A model generated the notes under the pieces. That model saw nothing but the letters and a program-made list of their open reading frames with translations, ran no database searches and was not told the DNA's origin. From contig JADHVN010000106.1 in assembly GCA_016783995.1 (NCBI GenBank), positions 1 to 5,099 of the forward strand: 5,099 nucleotides of DNA, read 5' to 3'. This document shows positions 1-4,980 of this stretch, in pieces. This DNA is from Actinomycetota bacterium (lineage in GTDB: Bacteria; Actinomycetota; Humimicrobiia; Humimicrobiales; Humimicrobiaceae). The position numbers and the translations under genes are program-made. Every line of letters begins with the position of its first letter. The stretch's first letter is position 1.

Positions 1-465
1 CAGATGGAGAAGCAGCTGGAGGTCAAAGAATCTGAGATTAAGAGAATCCTTGAAAGTTATAAGTATGGAAGCGCCCCTGGTGGAAAGCTTTTATGGCCTG
101 CACCAGGGTATATAAAATCAGGGTTTGGATGGAGAATTCATCCCATCTTTGGTACAAATAGATTTCATAGCGGTATTGATATAGTGGCTCCTTATGGGGC
201 TTTGGTAAAAGCTGCTGATGGCGGACAGGTAATTCAAGCAGAGTATGCCGGCGGATATGGTTATTCAATTATGCTTTATCATGGCGGGGGTTTCGCTACA
301 TGGTATGCACATCTTTCTGGTTTTAATGTAAGTGTGGGACAATTTGTTGAGAGAGGCCAGGTTATAGGATTTGTTGGTTCTACTGGATGGACGACAGGTC
401 CTCACCTGCACTTTGAAGTTAGAATAAATGGTAACGCTCAAAACCCGGTTGCATATATCCAATAA
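1..465 (+). CDS. M23-family murein peptidase (LytM/EnvC-like), C-terminal part, cut by left edge
   Basis: This is the C-terminal part of a zinc endopeptidase or activator of the M23/LytM type, which cuts or helps to cut peptide cross-links of peptidoglycan outside the membrane. Numbering from the Met codon at base 4, all five key residues are present: His55 and Asp59 (HSGID), His103 (YAHL), and His134 and His136 (GPHLHFE). By family knowledge His55, Asp59 and His136 bind zinc and the other two are catalytic, so the domain is probably active. The charged first 20 residues look like the end of a coiled coil, as in EnvC-like proteins. The frame is open to base 1, so the Met at 4 is probably internal and the gene starts upstream. 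The next gene follows after 42 bp on the same strand. In many Bacillota such a gene lies with ftsEX and an S41 protease, but ftsEX is not visible here. Confidence 0.93.
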   Translation, partial: QMEKQLEVKESEIKRILESYKYGSAPGGKLLWPAPGYIKSGFGWRIHPIFGTNRFHSGIDIVAPYGALVKAADGGQVIQAEYAGGYGYSIMLYHGGGFATWYAHLSGFNVSVGQFVERGQVIGFVGSTGWTTGPHLHFEVRINGNAQNPVAYIQ

Positions 466-494
466 TAATAGATACTTTATATTTAGGTAATTAT

Positions 495-500
495 AGGTGA
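495..500 (+). promoter_or_regulatory. Ribosome binding site of the S41 protease gene
   Basis: AGGTGA lies 7 bases before the ATG at 508. It lies in the 42-bp gap after the M23 stop codon and fixes the start of the protease frame. Confidence 0.7.
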
Positions 501-507
501 TTAAATT

Positions 508-1758
508 ATGAGATCAAGAATTGCTTTTAAGATAGTTACAATAGTAATTATAGTGGTATTTCTTTTTTCCGCTGGATTCTGGCTGGGCATTAACTTTAAT
601 TTTATAAAAAAGTATATATTTAAAACGGGTACAAGCAATGTGACTGAAACGGACAGCAATAATTTAAATAGTAATAGTACCAGTAACAGCATTAGCATTG
701 AAAGTATTAATGAAGCATTGGATTTAGTTTATAGAAATGCATTAAGTAAAAAAAGCATGCCTGAACTTATTAGAGTTGCTATAGAAGGGATACTTACAAG
801 TCTTGATGATAGGCATGCTGAGTATTATTCAATGGAGGAGTATAATCAAATTATGGAATCCTACAGCGGGGCTATTAGCGGCATTGGGATTCTAATTTCA
901 GAGGATGATGAGGGCCGCAAGGTAGTCGTAATGCCTATTAAAAGTACCCCAGCCTATAGAGCAGGTATAAAGGAAGGGGATATAATAACTAAGGTAGATG
1001 GAGTAAATATAGAGGATATGTCTTTAGATAAGGTTGTGGCTTTAATTAAGGGAGAAGAAGGAACAAGTGTAAATCTTACAATTTATAGAGAAAGTGAAGA
1101 CAAAACATTTGGTGTTGATTTAATAAGGGAAACAATTTATATACCTAATTTATTTTCAGAAATATTAGAGGATAATATAGGATATATACAGTATTTTGGA
1201 TTTCAGGAAAATGGTGCTCAAAAACTTAAAGAAGAGATTGAGAAGCTAATTGACGATGGTGCTGAAGGAATTATTTTTGATTTAAGAAATAATTTAGGCG
1301 GAGTTCTAAGTGATGCAGTAGAAGTGTGCGATTTGTTTTTGGATGATGGTACTATTATAACAGTAAATGGCAGGAAGGATGATAAGGAAAGTTTTGAGGA
1401 ATTTAAAGCTAAAAGCGGAATATATACTGAAATTCCCCTGATAGTTCTGACTAATGAATTTTCTGCCAGTGCTTCAGAACTTGTAGCAGGATCACTGCAG
1501 GAAAATAACAGGGCAATTATAGTTGGAGAAAAAAGTTTTGGGAAAGGGACAGTTCAGGTGCTTTATGAATTATCTGATGGTTCAGGAATAAAATTTACAA
1601 CCGCAAAATATTACCTGCCATCAGGAATCTCTATAGAAGGTGAAGGGATACGCCCTGATATTTTAGTCAGTTTAAGCCCTGACGATGAAGAGGATTTACA
1701 GCTTAATAAGGCTGTTGAAGAAATGCAATCCTTTATAAAAAAAAGTGTTACAAATTAG
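508..1758 (+). CDS. S41 carboxyl-terminal processing protease (CtpA/CtpB-like) with PDZ domain
   Basis: This is a membrane-anchored serine protease of family S41, which trims proteins from their C-termini on the outer side of the membrane. Layout of the 416 residues: a hydrophobic anchor at about 8-30, a low-complexity Asn/Ser/Thr linker to about 62, a helical segment at 65-118, a PDZ domain at about 120-205 (GIGI binding loop at 125-128, AGIKEGDII at 152-160), and the protease core at about 210-388. Aligned by motif to E. coli Tsp, the catalytic residues are Ser321 (in SASASE), Lys346 and Gln350 (in FGKGTVQ); the Ser-Lys spacing of 25 matches. The length is typical of the family. AGGTGA at 495-500 lies 7 bases before the ATG and supports this start. 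With an M23 gene just upstream and smpB 31 bp downstream, it is probably in an operon with them. The substrate cannot be told from sequence; cell-wall hydrolases are plausible from context. Confidence 0.95.
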   Translation: MRSRIAFKIVTIVIIVVFLFSAGFWLGINFNFIKKYIFKTGTSNVTETDSNNLNSNSTSNSISIESINEALDLVYRNALSKKSMPELIRVAIEGILTSLDDRHAEYYSMEEYNQIMESYSGAISGIGILISEDDEGRKVVVMPIKSTPAYRAGIKEGDIITKVDGVNIEDMSLDKVVALIKGEEGTSVNLTIYRESEDKTFGVDLIRETIYIPNLFSEILEDNIGYIQYFGFQENGAQKLKEEIEKLIDDGAEGIIFDLRNNLGGVLSDAVEVCDLFLDDGTIITVNGRKDDKESFEEFKAKSGIYTEIPLIVLTNEFSASASELVAGSLQENNRAIIVGEKSFGKGTVQVLYELSDGSGIKFTTAKYYLPSGISIEGEGIRPDILVSLSPDDEEDLQLNKAVEEMQSFIKKSVTN

Positions 1759-1789
1759 TCTTACTTTTAATTTGATTAAGATAAAGTAA

Positions 1790-2260
1790 ATGAAAGCAAA
1801 TGGAAAAAATAAAGTATTAATTGCTCAAAATAAGAAAGCTTATAAGAATTTTTTTATATTTGATAGATACGAAGCTGGAATAGTTTTAATGGGATGTGAA
1901 GTAAAATCTATACGTGAGCATAATGTAAATTTAAGGGATAGTTATGGCAGAATAAAGAATGGTGAACTGTTTTTACATAACATGCATATCTCTCCTTACA
2001 GTAAGAGTAGAATTGAGGATTTAAATCCTCGGAGAGCTAGAAAATTGCTCATGCATAAAAGGGAAATTAATAGAATCTCGGGGAAATTAATTGATAAGAG
2101 CCTAACTTTAGTTCCGCTGAGTATTTATATGCTAAAGAATATAGTGAAGATTGAAATGGCATTAGCTAAGGGAAAAGCTTTAAGAGATAAGCGAAAAGAT
2201 ATTGAAAAAAAGGAATCAGAAATGGAAATAAGAAGAGCTTTAAAAAAATTTAAAAAATAG
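1790..2260 (+). CDS. smpB: SsrA-binding protein SmpB
   Basis: SmpB binds the tRNA-like domain of tmRNA, carries it into stalled ribosomes and is required for trans-translation. The 156-residue length is normal for the family. Recognisable conserved stretches, in order, are IAQNKKAYKNFFI (residues 11-23), EAGIVLMGCEVKSIR (28-42), NLRDSYGRIKNGELFLHNMH (47-66), RKLLMHKREI and LTLVPLSIY in the middle, and ALAKGK followed by a basic tail ending RRALKKFKK. The tail is expected to fold into a helix near the mRNA channel. An in-frame TAA lies directly before the ATG at 1790, so no longer start exists. No good Shine-Dalgarno sequence precedes it (only AAGATAAAG-like purines), so initiation may depend partly on translation of the upstream protease, 31 bp away. 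Its RNA partner, ssrA, lies directly downstream. Confidence 0.98.
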   Translation: MKANGKNKVLIAQNKKAYKNFFIFDRYEAGIVLMGCEVKSIREHNVNLRDSYGRIKNGELFLHNMHISPYSKSRIEDLNPRRARKLLMHKREINRISGKLIDKSLTLVPLSIYMLKNIVKIEMALAKGKALRDKRKDIEKKESEMEIRRALKKFKK

Positions 2261-2266
2261 TATAAT
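2239..2266 (+). promoter_or_regulatory. Likely promoter of ssrA
   Basis: A perfect -10 box TATAAT at 2261-2266 begins at the base after the smpB stop codon. A weak -35, TTTAAA (4 of 6 matches to TTGACA), lies at 2239-2244 with 16 bp between, inside the smpB tail. Transcription would start near 2273 and give a leader of about 59 bases that must be removed from the mature tmRNA. The -10 box overlaps a dyad: ATAACA at 2265-2270 and TGTTAT at 2274-2279, with AGTATA at 2259-2264 and TATACT at 2285-2290 outside it. Co-transcription with smpB is also possible. Confidence 0.5.
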
Positions 2267-2419
2267 AACATAGTGTTATAGTAATATACTGTTTCTATAG
2301 AATATGGAAACTTGGTGAGAAGAAACCAATCGGGGGCGATTGGACTCGACGGAGATAGGTTGAGCTTGGATTGCAGGCCGAGTGCCAGAACTCGTAAAAA
2401 TACTGGGCTAAACATAAAT

Positions 2420-2452
2420 GCTAATAATAATAAATTAGCCTTAGCAGCCTAA
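2420..2452 (+). other. tmRNA proteolysis-tag reading frame
   Basis: The resume codon is read as GCT at 2420. The frame encodes ANNNKLALAA and ends in a double stop, TAA TAA (2450-2455). The ten codons match in length the E. coli tag ANDENYALAA, and the LALAA end is the usual recognition signal for ClpXP-type and FtsH-type proteases. With the alanine from the tRNA charge, the added peptide would be A-ANNNKLALAA. The resume codon is chosen by length and by the ALAA ending, not measured. Confidence 0.88.
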
Positions 2453-2567
2453 TAATATAGCTGCTACGTCTACAAAAAGTTTCCTGTGCTTTTTGATAGG
2501 CGACGATTAGCAGGATACCTTATAGCAGTTTGTCTAAAGCTGCTGTTTGGGAATTTTTAGCAGACTA

Positions 2568-2603
2568 GCTTTTTAAAATCCTGTTCATGGGGTTTTAAAA
2601 AGC
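2568..2603 (+). other. 14-bp hairpin inside the tmRNA pseudoknot domain
   Basis: Bases 2568-2581 (GCTTTTTAAAATCC) pair with 2590-2603 over 14 bp with a single G-U pair and an 8-base loop. It lies in the 3' pseudoknot region of tmRNA, where a pseudoknot stem is expected. Whether it is one stem of the last pseudoknot or an extra helix is not resolved. Confidence 0.6.
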
Positions 2604-2685
2604 GAATCTTAATTATGAACTAAGCTTGTAGAAGTCTAAGTGGCAATATTTTCGGACGCGGGTTCGAATCCCGCCGCCTCCACCA

Positions 2686-2755
2686 TTGTTTGAATTCATC
2701 TGCATATAGAATTCATATGCTTTGCATCGGTTTTAATAATAAAATACCCATTTAA
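2686..2755. other. Gap downstream of tmRNA with nested short repeats
   Basis: No gene is seen. GAATTCAT occurs twice (2692-2699 and 2709-2716). GCATAT at 2702-2707 and ATATGC at 2715-2720 can form a 6-bp hairpin around a 7-base loop. The bases after the hairpin are TTTGCATCGG, not a clean T run, so it is at best a weak terminator for ssrA. The 3' end of tmRNA is a common target of site-specific integrases, so this gap is also where an attachment-site boundary would be expected; no second copy of the tmRNA end is seen in the window. Confidence 0.4.
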
Positions 2756-2777
2756 TGTCACGGATTTGTCACGGATT
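2756..2777 (+). repeat. Two abutting 11-bp direct repeats TGTCACGGATT
   Basis: TGTCACGGATT occurs at 2756-2766 and again, identical and with no gap, at 2767-2777. An 11-bp step is close to one turn of DNA, so both copies face the same side of the helix, which suits cooperative binding of a protein. The second copy contains most of the -35 box of the promoter at 2766-2794. A transcription-factor operator and arm-type sites of a tyrosine recombinase at a tmRNA attachment site are both possible; the sequence does not decide. Confidence 0.75.
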
Positions 2778-2794
2778 ACAACGGTGATTATAAT
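2766..2794 (+). promoter_or_regulatory. Strong sigma-A type promoter for the 222-residue gene
   Basis: TTGTCA at 2766-2771 (5 of 6 matches) and a perfect TATAAT at 2789-2794 are separated by exactly 17 bp. The predicted start of transcription is near 2801, which leaves a short leader of about 27 bases before the ATG at 2828. The -35 lies within the direct repeats, so a protein bound there could control this promoter. Confidence 0.7.
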
Positions 2795-2827
2795 TCAACA
2801 ATATGTGAGGAGGTTGCTGGAGCATAA

Positions 2828-3496
2828 ATGAACCCTTGTAAAGATTATAAAGAAATATTTGGAAACATAAATATAAATCCTTATTCTGCTGCTGCTAAAA
2901 TATTCTTGCCTGATAAAATAAAAGTATTGTTTATCTTTGAGTCCCCACCATTTCCTCCTCCGATGTATCCAATCACTAAGAAAGAAAATCCAGAGTGGTC
3001 TTACTTTTATAGGTTTGGAACCAAGGGAAGTAATGCTTTAAGAAGAGAAGTATGTACTGCTGTATTCAATAAAACTATAACAGATCATAAAGAATTTCTT
3101 AATGAATTTAGCACTAAAGGTTATTTTTTAATTGATGCAGTAAATTACCCTATAAATAAAATAATTGAAGAAAATAAGTATATATTAAAGCTAAACAGAA
3201 ATGGGGAAGTAGATCCTAGAGAAAGAGAAGGGGTAATCTTTTGTGAAGCGGGAGAACTTGTTAATACAATTGAATATTGGGTGAATGAGTCAGATTCTGA
3301 TATGAATGAAATTAAAATATTATTGGTAAAGGTTTCTGTATTCAACGGATTGATGTTTCATGATAATCCCTTTAAAAAACTTGTAGATAATAAAAAATAC
3401 AACGTCTTGAATACAGATACAATCCCTTATCCGATGGTTCCTCATAATATAAAATTTAGAGCGAAAGTAAGAGAATATCTTAATATCAAGTTTTAA
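2828..3496 (+). CDS. Uncharacterised 222-residue protein, weakly uracil-DNA-glycosylase-like
   Basis: I do not recognise a characterised family. Residues 31-41 read IKVLFIFESPP, a hydrophobic strand followed by a (G/F)ESPP turn. Together with FYR near 60-62, a short helix (ALRREVCTAVF, 70-80), FLIDAVNYPIN (100-110) and a C-terminal IPYPMVPHNIKFRAKVREYL (199-218), this recalls uncharacterised uracil-DNA-glycosylase-fold proteins with a GESPP motif. That is from memory of motifs and is tentative. No signal peptide or membrane segment is seen, so it is probably cytoplasmic. An in-frame TAA directly before the ATG fixes the start. AGGAGG at 2808-2813 is 14 bases away, longer than usual, while GGAG at 2819-2822 is 5 bases away; either may serve. 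It has its own strong promoter preceded by direct repeats and is the first gene after tmRNA, so it is probably accessory cargo. Confidence 0.85.
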   Translation: MNPCKDYKEIFGNININPYSAAAKIFLPDKIKVLFIFESPPFPPPMYPITKKENPEWSYFYRFGTKGSNALRREVCTAVFNKTITDHKEFLNEFSTKGYFLIDAVNYPINKIIEENKYILKLNRNGEVDPREREGVIFCEAGELVNTIEYWVNESDSDMNEIKILLVKVSVFNGLMFHDNPFKKLVDNKKYNVLNTDTIPYPMVPHNIKFRAKVREYLNIKF

Positions 3497-3541
3497 ATTT
3501 TAATAAATATTTAGATATTGATTTTAATACTTAAGACATAG

Positions 3542-3706
3542 ATGTTTTATTTTGGTCAAGGTTGTCTGAAGTGGCTGGCCACTGTGGACGATGTTAAAAC
3601 CAAGATTTTAATTCTAAATGAGGATATTTTTATACCAGAATTAGATTATTAGTAGAAAAATCAAATTATATAAAAACTCCATCAAGCTATTCAAACTTAC
3701 CTGGTT
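3542..3706 (+). repeat. Copy A of a three-copy repeat with a short C-terminal-like reading frame
   Basis: Copy A contains a 36-codon + frame (3542-3652) directly after an in-frame TAG. It includes WLATVDDVKTKILILNED and ends IFIPELDY plus TAG. The 21 bases at 3622-3642 are identical to 4903-4923 in copy C and differ by 2 from 4178-4198 in copy B. The match with C continues past the stop codon: ATCAAA, CTCCATCAA (3677-3685) and TACCTGGTT (3698-3706). No ribosome site precedes the ATG, so I read it as the tail of a lost gene rather than a gene. The protein family is not recognised. Confidence 0.6.
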
Positions 3707-3793
3707 TCCTTTATATTGCACTATATATGAAATTATATAAATTTACTTTTGGGGTCCTCAATGATAAAATTTTAAATTATAACAAAAGGATAA

Positions 3794-3798
3794 AGGAG
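3794..3798 (+). promoter_or_regulatory. Ribosome binding site deciding the start of the small membrane protein
   Basis: AGGAG, in the context TAAAGGAGAATAAA, lies 6 bases before the ATG at 3805. The in-frame ATG at 3727, 26 codons upstream, has no such site, so translation is placed at 3805. Confidence 0.8.
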
Positions 3799-3804
3799 AA
3801 TAAA

Positions 3805-4035
3805 ATGACTGATGACAATAATTCATCTACTAAGGATTGTCGAGATAGAAGTGGAATGAAAAAACATGGTGGCTCTGGAATGGTAGGTTTTGGCTATTTT
3901 GTGGCTTTTATTGGTGCAGCAGTTTATTACATTCAACAGGCAACCTCTTTCGGGACGGGAGTGCTTGGTTTCTTAAAAGCCCTTGTATGGCCGTACTTCC
4001 TCATCTACAATTTGATGGAATTTCTTAATTTGTAA
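3805..4035 (+). CDS. Small conserved membrane protein, 76 residues
   Basis: Function unknown. The N-terminal 26 residues are polar (MTDDNNSSTKDCRDRSGMKK). They are followed by a Gly-rich turn and two hydrophobic segments, about 27-43 (MVGFGYFVAFIGAAVYY) and about 51-74 (GVLGFLKALVWPYFLIYNLMEFL). The pattern of an IGAAVYY segment, QQATSF and GVLGFLKALVWPxFLxY matches a widespread family of hypothetical inner-membrane proteins known to me mainly from proteobacteria, which hints at horizontal transfer; this is from memory and unverified. The frame stays open upstream to an ATG at 3727, but the strong ribosome site favours 3805. The gene lies between copies A and B of the repeat. The frame directly after its stop codon continues into copy B. 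Confidence 0.85.
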   Translation: MTDDNNSSTKDCRDRSGMKKHGGSGMVGFGYFVAFIGAAVYYIQQATSFGTGVLGFLKALVWPYFLIYNLMEFLNL

Positions 4036-4041
4036 GTTCTT

Positions 4042-4208
4042 TTTAGGCTGGGGATATTGAACACATTTAGAACTATTTATTATCAAAACATTATCGAATT
4101 AATTCCCCAAATTAAATTAATAAAAGAAGACTTTGCTATTGTAAGTTGTCGTAGTAACATAAATTAAACTTAAGTGAGGGTATTTTCATACCAGAATTGA
4201 GTATTTAA
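4042..4208 (+). repeat. Copy B of the three-copy repeat, interrupted by about 90 bp
   Basis: The left part (about 4044-4075) reads GGCTGG, then ATAT-GAAC and TTAGAAC as in copy C (4854-4880). The right part (4167-4208) encodes NLSEGIFIPELSI followed by TAA. Between them is roughly 90 bp of AT-rich sequence without a match in A or C, so the frame is broken: the left frame runs to a TAA near 4164-4166 and the right part is in another frame. The copy begins within 10 bases of the stop of the 76-residue gene. Confidence 0.5.
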
Positions 4209-4289
4209 CTATTATTTATCTTCTTAATCTTACTTACTCTTTAAGATTTTTAATATTAATAACTTAAATATTCTTGAATATTAGAAAAA
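4209..4289. other. AT-rich gap between converging genes
   Basis: No gene seen. AATATT at 4267-4272 and 4277-4282 flanks CTTG, a weak 6-bp AT hairpin at the end of the converging + and - units. It lacks GC pairs and a clear T run, so it is not called a terminator. Confidence 0.3.
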
Positions 4290-4433
4290 TTATTCTGTTT
4301 CCGTCAATCTTTTCTGACCCGAAATATCTGCATTCATTACATAAATTTCATTATTATAATCACGGTCAGAGACAAAAGCAATCTTTTTACTATAAGGGGA
4401 CCAGGTAGGTGCAGAATTATCATAGCCAAAACC
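4290..4433 (-). pseudogene. C-terminal remnant of a TolB-like PD40 beta-propeller protein
   Basis: On the minus strand this frame reads GFGYDNSAPTWSPYSKKIAF, then VSDRDYNNEIYVMNADISGQ and KRLTETE, and stops with TAA at 4290-4292. It matches the PD40/TolB repeat consensus (WSPDGKKIAFxSDRDGxxEIYVMNADGSxxxRLT) closely; the usual DG turn is YS here. Intact TolB-like proteins have several such blades and often a signal peptide, but only about one blade remains. Upstream, the homology is lost near 4433, where it runs one frame off into the end of the DUF4190-like gene. I take it as a remnant left by a deletion that joined two genes. A frameshifted fusion of the two is less likely. Confidence 0.75.
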
Positions 4434-4767
4434 TAATAAAGAATAGGATAAAACCGGTAAAACCAAACAAAATAAAAATTCCTCCCAGGACTATTCCTGC
4501 TATATCAAATCCACTGCCTTTATTGCTATAGCTACCTGCTTTTATTCTTTTTAAATCAATACTTCCGCATATGACTGCAGTAATTGATAACAACCCAATT
4601 ACCATAGGGAAAATTAAATCAATACTCTTGCCAAAAATAGAAATTAAAATAGAATATATAGGAGGTGAAAATATAAGAGGTCCTCCTAGAGTATATGCCA
4701 GTATGCCAGTAATCAAAGCTGAAATTGACAATTTTCTATATTTTTCTGATTTAATATTATTATTCAT
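4420..4767 (-). CDS. DUF4190-like membrane protein, 115 residues
   Basis: This is a small integral membrane protein of unknown function. It has a short polar N-terminus (MNNNIKSEKYRK) and three hydrophobic segments at about 13-42, 48-69 and 88-112. The signature CGSIDLKRIKAG (67-78) followed by KGSGFDIAGIVLGG (83-96) matches the DUF4190 pattern of a basic cytoplasmic loop before a final helix. GGAAAG (4774-4779 on the minus strand) lies 6 bases before the ATG and supports the start. The stop TGA at 4420-4422 falls inside the TolB-like remnant in a different frame, so the natural C-terminus may have been replaced by a deletion, with FIRFWL as new residues. The opposite-strand open frame here is a shadow. 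Confidence 0.75.
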   Translation of the reverse strand: MNNNIKSEKYRKLSISALITGILAYTLGGPLIFSPPIYSILISIFGKSIDLIFPMVIGLLSITAVICGSIDLKRIKAGSYSNKGSGFDIAGIVLGGIFILFGFTGFILFFIRFWL

Positions 4768-4843
4768 AATTGTCTTTCCATAAAAGAAGATAATAACATT
4801 ATATATAATTAGACTATTTTTTTTGGGGAATTGTTACAAAAAA

Positions 4844-4980
4844 TTATTATTTTGGCTGGACATATCGAACGAAGTTAGAACCAGGATTATTGGTTTAGAT
4901 AGGGATATTTTTATACCAGAATTGATTTCCAGTTAAATCAAACTATCTCTCCATCAATTGTAATTATAATATACCTGATT
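4844..4980 (+). repeat. Copy C of the three-copy repeat
   Basis: A + frame open from 4784 (no ATG or GTG start seen) reads through FWLDISNEVRTRI and RDIFIPELISS and stops with TAA at 4934-4936. Compared with copy A, differences in the shared core are mostly third-base or conservative (KTK/RTR, TTA/TTG, K/R), which is what a once-coding sequence would show. Similarity to copy A extends about 45 bases past the stop (CTCCATCAA at 4949-4957, TACCTGATT at 4972-4980). It is probably the tail of a degraded gene. Confidence 0.6.

Larger units (their letters stand above)
2332..2685 (+). ncRNA. ssrA: Transfer-messenger RNA (tmRNA, 10Sa RNA)
   Basis: tmRNA acts as alanyl-tRNA and then as mRNA on stalled ribosomes, adding a degradation tag. 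The 354-base length is typical. The 5' end GGGGGCG (2332-2338) pairs with CGCCTCC (2675-2681) in a complete 7-bp acceptor stem with one G-U pair, followed by discriminator A and an encoded CCA (2683-2685). The T arm is perfect: GCGGG and CCCGC around TTCGAAT (2664-2670). The D-loop region GGACTCGACGG (2342-2352) follows the tmRNA pattern. GAGCTT (2360-2365 region) can pair with AAGCTT near 2622-2628 as the long helix that joins the two ends. The tag frame is at 2420-2452. The pseudoknot region contains an AT-rich 14-bp hairpin at 2568-2603. The third acceptor pair is G-U as in alanine identity systems; the exact ends are inferred from the stem. Confidence 0.97.

Noticed and set aside
38..462. 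Minus-strand frames opposite the M23 gene
   Set aside because: They are antisense to a complete M23 domain with all catalytic residues and have no ribosome site or family resemblance.
501..698. Hydrophobic 65-codon minus-strand frame
   Set aside because: It is antisense to the membrane anchor of the S41 protease, and its Leu-rich content reflects the complement of that AT-rich sequence.
2125..2415. 96-codon minus-strand open frame over the smpB end and tmRNA start
   Set aside because: It lies antisense to smpB and tmRNA, which are both certain, and its product has no recognisable feature.
2702..2720. Hairpin GCATAT/ATATGC as a tmRNA terminator
   Set aside because: Only 6 bp, AT-rich, and not followed directly by a T run.
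3145..3345. 66-codon minus-strand frame
   Set aside because: It lies wholly antisense inside the 222-residue gene and is Ser/Phe-rich shadow sequence.
3727..3804. 26-codon N-terminal extension of the small membrane protein
   Set aside because: The ATG at 3727 lacks a ribosome site, while AGGAG sits 6 bases before the in-frame ATG at 3805.
4571..4783. 70-codon plus-strand frame
   Set aside because: It is the complement of the DUF4190-like gene, which has the better motif and a ribosome site.
3542..4980. CRISPR array
   Set aside because: Only three diverged copies 550-730 bp apart, far too long and irregular for repeats with spacers.
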